Shown: positions 57,696-64,000 of the stretch, piece after piece | How the letters are laid out: each line of letters begins with the position of its first letter | How positions within the stretch are numbered: position 1 is the first letter of the stretch | Notes under the pieces: generated by a model | Databases searched by the model: none | Told to the model about the DNA's origin: nothing | Seen by the model: the letters and a program-made list of their open reading frames with translations, nothing else | Assembly (NCBI GenBank): GCA_037367405.1 | Contig: JAZKJV010010529.1 | Location: forward strand, 1-64,000 | DNA length: 64,000 nucleotides | Reading direction: 5' to 3' | Source: Ottelia alismoides | Lineage: Eukaryota > Streptophyta > Magnoliopsida > Alismatales > Hydrocharitaceae | Position numbers and translations under genes: made by a program

Positions 57696-60507
57696 ATGAC
57701 AGACTGTGGGGATATCTATTCCCGATTCGCTAACCTCTCTTTAAGCACCTCACTAAGTTCATCTTCATTGGACCAAGCGCAACTTGGGCCAACTCGAGCT
57801 GATGACCCTCTTGAGTTTGAGATCCATCACTTCCAGGGTGGTTACCCTTCAACTAACCCTTTTCTCTCCTCTTATCTCATCGAGAAAGACCATCACCTCA
57901 GTGAGAATGTCTTCATTGACATGTCCTCTAACCAAGGCCACTTTCCATTCCCAGGGGAAGAGGATAAGATGCCACCCAAGAGACCCTCAAATGAAAATGA
58001 ACAAAGAGATGACCCGATACAATGAATCCTTGCTCGCCTTGCCACAACCGAACAACAGAATGCAGATCTGATGGCAAGGATGAGACATATCAATACGGTA
58101 GGAGGAACTGATTGACCCATTGTAGATGCTTACAACCCAGCAGAAAACGAGATGCATAGTTGGTTGGCACCAGTGGTTCCCCTGAAGTATTCGAGCAGAA
58201 GCCCCACTTCCTAAGCCTGCTACCGAAGTTCAATGGAAATGCCAACGAAGAACCACATGCCTTCCTAGAGACTACGAGCTGGTATGCAACAACCTGAGTC
58301 ACCATAGGGTTGGACAAGACTACATCAGGTTGAAGGCCACCCCGTTTGCCTTAGGAGATAAGGCCGCTCATCGGTTGAAAAATCTTGGGGCGAGATGTAA
58401 GACCTGGATGCAGTTCAAAGATTTATTCTTGAAGAAGTTCTACCCACTCAGTAGAACTAATCAAATGAGAACGAAGATCGCGAGTTTTTCCCAGGGACCC
58501 AATGAACCATTTCATGAAGCCTGGGATAGATTTAATTACTTAATTCAGAAGTCCCCTTGCCATGGCATTTTGAAAGCGATCTTAGTTCAGACCTTCTTCT
58601 GTGGCATGACCCTGGAGATGTAGGGGTTAGTAAGTGCCTCCTGTGGAGGAAGCTATCTGAACAAAAATGAAAATGTTGTATGAAAAATCCTAGAGCAGAT
58701 GGAGGAAACATGAAGGTCGTAGGACACCAGGGCCTATCAATTGTCTCCCTCAATCCTTTCCAACGAGACAACTAGGAGGACTATAGCGGATCTGACAGAG
58801 GACCTCATCCCCAACATGGGGATGATAGCTGACAAGTTAACCATGGTCGAGAAGATTCAAAAGAGGGTCACTGACTTTGAGGCACTCTCGCGATTGCTCA
58901 AACAAGTGGAGGAACAAATTGAGATGGTAGCCAAGATACGGCTACCTGCCCCTTCTGCACCGCATGTACTTGTACATCGAGTTCATCTTAAACAGGAGCA
59001 GGTATCGGGGCCTCAGCGTAGCTAGGTAGAGGAGCAGTAGTATACTCAGCAGGAGCAGTATGCACCCCCACAAGTGGAGACAAGATACGAGGAGCCTCCG
59101 CAGGTGTTCGATATCAACGGGCTGTGGTACAACCTTGACCCCATCGGCAGACAATCGAGGATGGGGAATAGCCAACCTCACTGGTCTTCCCTAGCTTACC
59201 AGGAAACCAGCTTCATCCCCGCACCGCGCTTCGTGCAGTCCCAACCCGGACAAGGGTACCAGCCTCAGCAGCACCAGCAGGAACACACTTACCACTTGGG
59301 CCAACAAGGCCCTCCACCATCATCCCATCATCAACAGTATCGGAATGGCCAGCAGGGCCAATACAGGAATTCATCCTCGAGTCAGCAAGCCCAGCCCACA
59401 CGTGAATTGGAGTCCCTCACCTTGGCGATCCAGACCCTGACTGATAGTGTCCAACAGATTCAGAATGACTATCTGGATATGAGAACCGATTTGAATCATG
59501 TCTCCCGTACCCAAGACCAACAGATAGTGCCAAAGACCCTAATTCCTGCCCAGGTTCAGGCAAACTTAAATAGCTTGAATCAAGGCCAGAACCGACCACA
59601 AGATCAGGTATACTATTCAGATAAATCTTTATCTGAACATGAGATCCTTTCGTATGACAATGTCAATCATATGTCCCTCAGGAGAAGAAGGACCGTGATC
59701 GTACCTGATCGGGCATGGGCACCAGAGGAAGATGCTGCCAAGTCACTACTTGAGGAGAACTTGTAGGCAGAGGAGTAGAACTACCACCACCACCGACGGA
59801 AGAAGAGGACCTCCAAGTCTTCGAAGAAGCAGGAGAACCACACAAGTAGTGAGTCCGACGAGACCGATGAAAAGCCCACACCTCGATATGAGTAGGATGT
59901 CCCAACAGTCGCAGAAGACGCATCACCAGTTTTGCAACCAAAATTTCCTTCAAGTCGGAGTCAGAGTCAGAGCTGGTCTAGGTGTCAGAGTCATGTAAAG
60001 AACTCAGTTCCTAATTTCAATGAAGATCTTTCGATTTCAGAATCTGAGTTAGCAACAATAATCCCTTTCCCCCGAACCCATAAGGGTGGAAAGAAGAAAA
60101 TCAAAAAAATACAAAAAGATGACCCTGAGATGGCAGAGTTTTGCAATAAATACATCAAAGTCACAGTCCCTTTTGACAAGTATGTGGAGATGACGCATGC
60201 ATTCCAGAAGTACCTTAAGGTGAGATGCACACCTACTAGGGCCAACAGTAAGACCAAAAGCCGTGTTGAGAAATACGTTTGTCAGTAGCCACTACTTGTG
60301 CAATAAAGAATGCATTATCGAGGAAACGAAGAGACATGGGCGCACATTATGTGGTGAGTCATGTCGATGACACTATGTTTGCATGCACTCTCCTTGACAA
60401 CAGATCCTCAATTAACTTAATGCCTACAGCCTTCTATGGCTCAATCTTGGACCTCTTAGGAAATCCAGAGCCTTACTTCATTTTGCAGATAAATCAACCA
60501 AGAGGTC
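57696..60507 (+). pseudogene. gag: Element D gag and start of protease, broken and truncated
   Basis: It begins MTDCGDIYSRF, matching the A Gag start. After stops and frameshifts around 58020-58320, the capsid is readable at 58330-58623 (FLKKFYPLSRTNQMRTK, PFHEAWDRFNYLIQKSP). DINGLWYN near 59115 replaces a zinc knuckle, as in A and B. HMSLRRRRTV lies near 59670, and a K-rich segment with VTVPFDKYVEM at about 60160. Protease starts at about 60279 with LLDNRSSINLMP, where the active-site Gly is Arg. Homology to A (FADKSTKR) runs to 60507, where an E-type LTR interrupts. RT, RNase H and integrase are not in the window. Confidence 0.88.
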
Positions 60508-61654
60508 TGATTAATCGAGAGATGCAAGGGTCTAAATGTCTCACACAAGGCGGAGACAAAGTCGCTGCAGCGACTATCGATAAATTCCGATTAAGTCAAC
60601 AATTAACCCACAATATCAATCAAACAAGGAGAAGAAAATGTGGAGTTAAAATTTATTATAACTCTACAATAAGTGTGTATAGTGCAAGTATGTGTAGAGT
60701 GTCGAACTCAGGGAGCAAGCAAGATAGATTAAGGCACAAATGCTCAAAAATGTGAAAGTGATCAAATGCCTACAATTGTGCCATTTTTTGGGTTTTTAAT
60801 TTTTATATTTTTTTAATTTAATATTTGTATTTTATATTTTTATATTCTAATTTTTACTTTTTATATTTTGTATTTTTGTCTTTTCTTTTTCTTTTAATAA
60901 AGATATAATATATAAGGAATACATATACACACAAGAGATAAGAGAGAGGGAAAAATGGGTAAAAATATTCAAAATACAGGAAACAAAATGTTTTTATGAT
61001 TTTTATATTTTTATAATGTTTTTTGATTTTTCTAGATTTTTCCTATTTTTTGGTATTTTTAAAGGAAAAGTACTAGAAACAGTGAATAAAGTTTGCTGAC
61101 TGAAATTAAAATGAGGATGAAAAATAATAAACATAGTCCAAAATTCGTCAAATTAATTTTAAAATAAATAAAATAGAAGATAGAAAATTCAGAGATAAAA
61201 ATGCATTTTTAGGATTTTTGTAGAATTTTTAAGATTTTTATGAAGATTTTAGGGGTTTTGTAATTTTTAGGAGTTTTCATTTGAAATTTTTAATGATTTT
61301 TGGAGTGAAGTGAAAACACATGAAAATACACAAAATAGATTTTTTTCAAAAAACTTTTTATAATTTTTAGGTATTTTCTAATGAAAATAGTGCTGAAAAT
61401 GCATATTTTTGAATTTGTTTTTAAAAAATAAAATGCAAATAAATGCAAAATAAAATTATGTAATGAAACTAGAATACAACAGGAGATTATGATATTTTTT
61501 TGGTAATTTTTGGGATTTTATAAATGCATTAAATAAATAGAGACAACAAAGAGAAACTACACTATTGGCAAGGGCATAAATATAAATATCCTGAAATCCA
61601 AGGGCCACAGTGCATTTTTTCCACAAATATATAACGTTAAACACAACTTCCTGG

Positions 61655-62045
61655 ATTCAATATAAATACCCAAACGCGGAGGGGGGTCACTGCAAAATTT
61701 CCATACTCACGCACACTTGCACGTGACCTGACAGGGGTATTTTTGCAATATTACAAAGCTCCAGGGGCCATCGTGCAATTATCCCAAAAATATTTCAACT
61801 GAAATGAAAAGTGTCTGGACTTAAACGAAATAAACAAACTCACAAGGGGTCCCTCGCAAAATGTCCCGTCCCCTCACGTGCACATGCACGTCAGGTGACA
61901 TAGAGAGGGACCTATATGCAAATAGATGAAAGGAAGGGGTCTAGATACAAATATTACAAAATCTTTGAACTGTAAATGAAAGTTTTAATACCAATAGAAA
62001 ATAGACAAAATTGCGAGGGTTGAGGTGCAAAATACCCACACCTAA
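61655..62045 (-). repeat. Diverged ~30-bp repeats with CACGTG motifs in E LTR
   Basis: Phrases such as GGGGGGTCACTGCAAAATTT, CAGGGGCCATCGTGCAATTA, GGGGTCCCTCGCAAAATGTC, GAGGGACCTATATGCAAATA and GGGGTCTAGATACAAAT follow the pattern seen in B. CTTGCACGTGACC and CCTCACGTGCACATGCACG add G-box-like palindromes. Confidence 0.6.
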
Positions 62046-62700
62046 AATCCTCGTGCGCGATCAGACGGCTGGGAAGCGTTCACTTGTCCACGTGGCGCGC
62101 GCACAATGCGCGATGATGGTTCGCGGCTAACGACCACGATTAGATCTCCAGTGGTGGATCGGACGGCTGATCTTCGTGGAGATCCAACGGTGGATGCTCG
62201 ATCTGGAGGTGCGGCCCGATCTAACGATGTAGGAGCAAGGACAAAGAACATGGAAGAACGTCGCGAGGCGAACTTCCCTGCTCCAAATCTCGGTGCTCCG
62301 GTGGTCTTCGAAGTCTCAAAATCAGTCGGGGGGCTCCTGGGAGGTTGCTTTATGTGCTGGAAGCCACAACGTCATCGGAGAAGCTTCAATGCACCGCTAG
62401 GAGGGCGGCGGAGGAAATAGGGTCCAGGCGCCTCCAGCGAGCACTCCAAAATGCGGTCCAGGTGCTATCCGTGCGTGTTGACCTGCAAAAATGAGTGAAG
62501 GGACCAAGGGCAACTTGCCTTGGTCCCGTGGAGGCGAAATAGAGGCGTAGGTCAGCGGTGCAAAATGGCGGCCGGAGGTGCACTCCGACGAGGGATATGA
62601 TCTAGCGATTCAAGGGATAGAACATGAATAGGAGGGTAGCGGGAGGTTTCTATGACTACAGGGAAGAAATTACCAAAGAAATAAGGGGGAGAAGATAGCT

Positions 62701-62906
62701 ACCTCGATGGTCGGAACTAGAGGGAGAAGACCTCGACGCTGGAGATGGGTGGAGGTGATTGGAGCCGCCTCGAGGCTCGCTCGACCAGCCTGACGCTCGA
62801 TGAAGGAAGCTGCCACCTTCCTCGATCGATTGGGCACGAAAGGGGGAGCTAAGCTTGTGCAAGAGGGGTTCAAAATTCAAAGGGGGAAGAAGGTATGTAT
62901 TTGTAT
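62701..62906 (-). promoter_or_regulatory. TATA-like box and splice donor in E LTR
   Basis: Minus-strand ATACAAATACATA (about 62892-62906) is followed by CGAG/GTAGCT with donor GT at 62702-62701, about 195 nt downstream. The TATA match is weak; the donor matches those of B, D and E'. Confidence 0.45.
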
Positions 62907-64000
62907 GGTTGACGAGTAGGCGAGGAAGAATGAGGCATTGAGGGTGGATCAGCGATTCGAAGCCCAAGGAATCACCTAGGCGTGATTCCTCATTGTTCAA
63001 GGAAGAAAAGACAAGAAGGAGCTTGCGGGAAATAATGCAAGTTTTGTCCTTGAAAAAATTGCAAAGAAGGGGGTCAAACGAGGTCTGACACGGGCACATG
63101 GGGGAAGGACAGCCAGTTGACCCGCCGGTCAACGTAGACTGTCACCTCGTTGGTCCATGTGGACCAACCAGGAAAAATCCCGGGAAAATATTTTGTAAAT
63201 TCATTTTAAAATAGAAAATGATTTTATTATTTTTAGATTATAAAATAAAAAATGTTTATTATTTTATAAAGTATTTTATGATGATTTTTATTGATTTTTT
63301 AGAGGTATAAGAAAAACAAGTTACCATTTATAGCTTATATAGGTGTATATATCTATATATTTTATCGTTTTATTTTTATTTTGAATATTTAATTTTATTT
63401 ATTTCGTTTATTATTTTATAAATTTATAACTTTATTTTATGAATTGAAATATATTTTTATTTTATTTTATTGATGTAGTTTGTACATTTAATAAAATAGA
63501 AGTATAATTCACATAGGTATGTGTATTGGTATTGTACCTAGGTATTTTATATACAAATTTTATTTTTTTTGAGTTTCCTTTAGTGTTTTATTCTGATTTA
63601 GTGTACATATATATTATAAATAATATTTACAAAATTATAAAAATATAAAATTACGAAAATAATAAATAAATAATAAAATTAATATTTTAATTTGTACAAG
63701 TATACAATAGGGGTCCAAAACTCAATTTTCAAACCGTAGCTATGCAAAATACGAAACCACCTTCATTAAATAGATTATTGGAAATTATATACAATTAAAG
63801 GCCGAGTTTGGTACATTTGGATTTTTTATTTGAGAGATACGGGTCTGGGAAGTTGCGACTCTGGAATCTTATTCAGATCATAACTTTTTGTCTAAACATT
63901 TTTTCTAAGTGAAATCAATTTTGTATTTTTATTTATTTAATTATCTACAACTTTCATGTACAAATTTTCTTTATTTGAAGTATAAAAGATCTGATTAAAA

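Larger units (their letters stand above)
60508..64000 (-). repeat. Element E: LTR inserted in D protease (runs off the window)
   Basis: D coding similarity stops exactly before TGATTAATCGAGAG. The block up to 64000 aligns with the E' LTR (see E'), in the same minus orientation. On the minus strand the end reads CTCTCGATTAATCA. The flanking AGGTC (60503-60507) is the expected target duplication, but the other side is outside the window. It includes TGTCGAACTCAGGGAG (60697-60712), resembling the B U5 GGTCGGACTCAGGGAG. The arrays and G-boxes lie at 61660-62110. Open frames at 62106-62420 and 62656-63132 run through the leader and are not called. Confidence 0.75.

Noticed and set aside
62656..63132. 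158-aa minus-strand ORF in the E LTR as a host protein
   Set aside because: It lies in the LTR promoter and leader, spans the proposed donor, and is not maintained in E'.
10616..64000. E' (10616-18520) and E (60508-64000) as the two LTRs of one element
   Set aside because: Both are minus-strand LTR sequence, but E directly abuts D protease coding sequence. E' already has its polypurine tract and internal region at 18521, so E is best seen as a separate later insertion into D.

Overview
The window is a stack of nested plant LTR retrotransposons with no recognisable host gene. The organism is an angiosperm, probably one with a large, repeat-rich genome; the species cannot be told from this sequence. 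Five different elements (called A, B, C, D and E/E' here) look like Athila-lineage Ty3/gypsy elements. They have 3.2-3.8 kb LTRs starting TGATGAA and ending CA. Primer binding sites match, or nearly match, the 3' end of plant tRNA-Asp. Gag carries FLKKFYPLSR and LRSGR motifs, RT has an FMDD catalytic motif, and pol runs in the order PR-RT-RH-IN.

Layout. Bases 1-10615 hold C (+ strand): end of the 5' LTR, decayed gag, no pol, 3' LTR. C sits next to, and probably inside, an old LTR of E' (- strand, 10616-18520). That LTR is also broken by a 4.3 kb non-coding insertion (12887-17211) containing a 1.7 kb tandem direct duplication. At 18594, in the first bases of the E' internal region, D (+) begins. 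The D 5' LTR is split at 22283 by a 34 kb insertion and resumes at 56252. The D leader, gag and start of protease follow, until 60508 where another E-type LTR (-) cuts D and runs off the window.

The 34 kb insert is a B complex (- strand, 22284-56251): a truncated extra B LTR, then a full B element (3' LTR 40065-43858, internal 43859-52446, 5' LTR 52447-56251). The truncated LTR is itself split by A (24378-39967, - strand). A is the youngest and best-preserved element. It has near-identical LTRs, a perfect 5-bp target duplication (AACCC), an exact tRNA-Asp primer site, and two long ORFs separated by one small frameshift in RT. B keeps most of pol but has lost the Gag capsid region. C keeps Gag remnants but has lost pol. 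D keeps Gag with stops and frameshifts.

Reading the elements side by side shows non-coding architecture shared across diverged families. (1) A TATA-like box is followed 185-245 nt later by a consensus 5' splice donor, with a candidate acceptor after the primer site, suggesting a spliced leader. (2) Between pol and the 3' LTR there is an array of hairpins whose arms are copies of the polypurine tract. (3) Nearby is a conserved doublet built on GGCTACACTGG. (4) Diverged ~30-bp repeats lie in the transcribed part of the LTR. (5) CACGTG palindromes are clustered in the LTRs. (6) The D LTR has a phased series of GATC-centred palindromes. These shared cis-elements are the most interesting content of the window.
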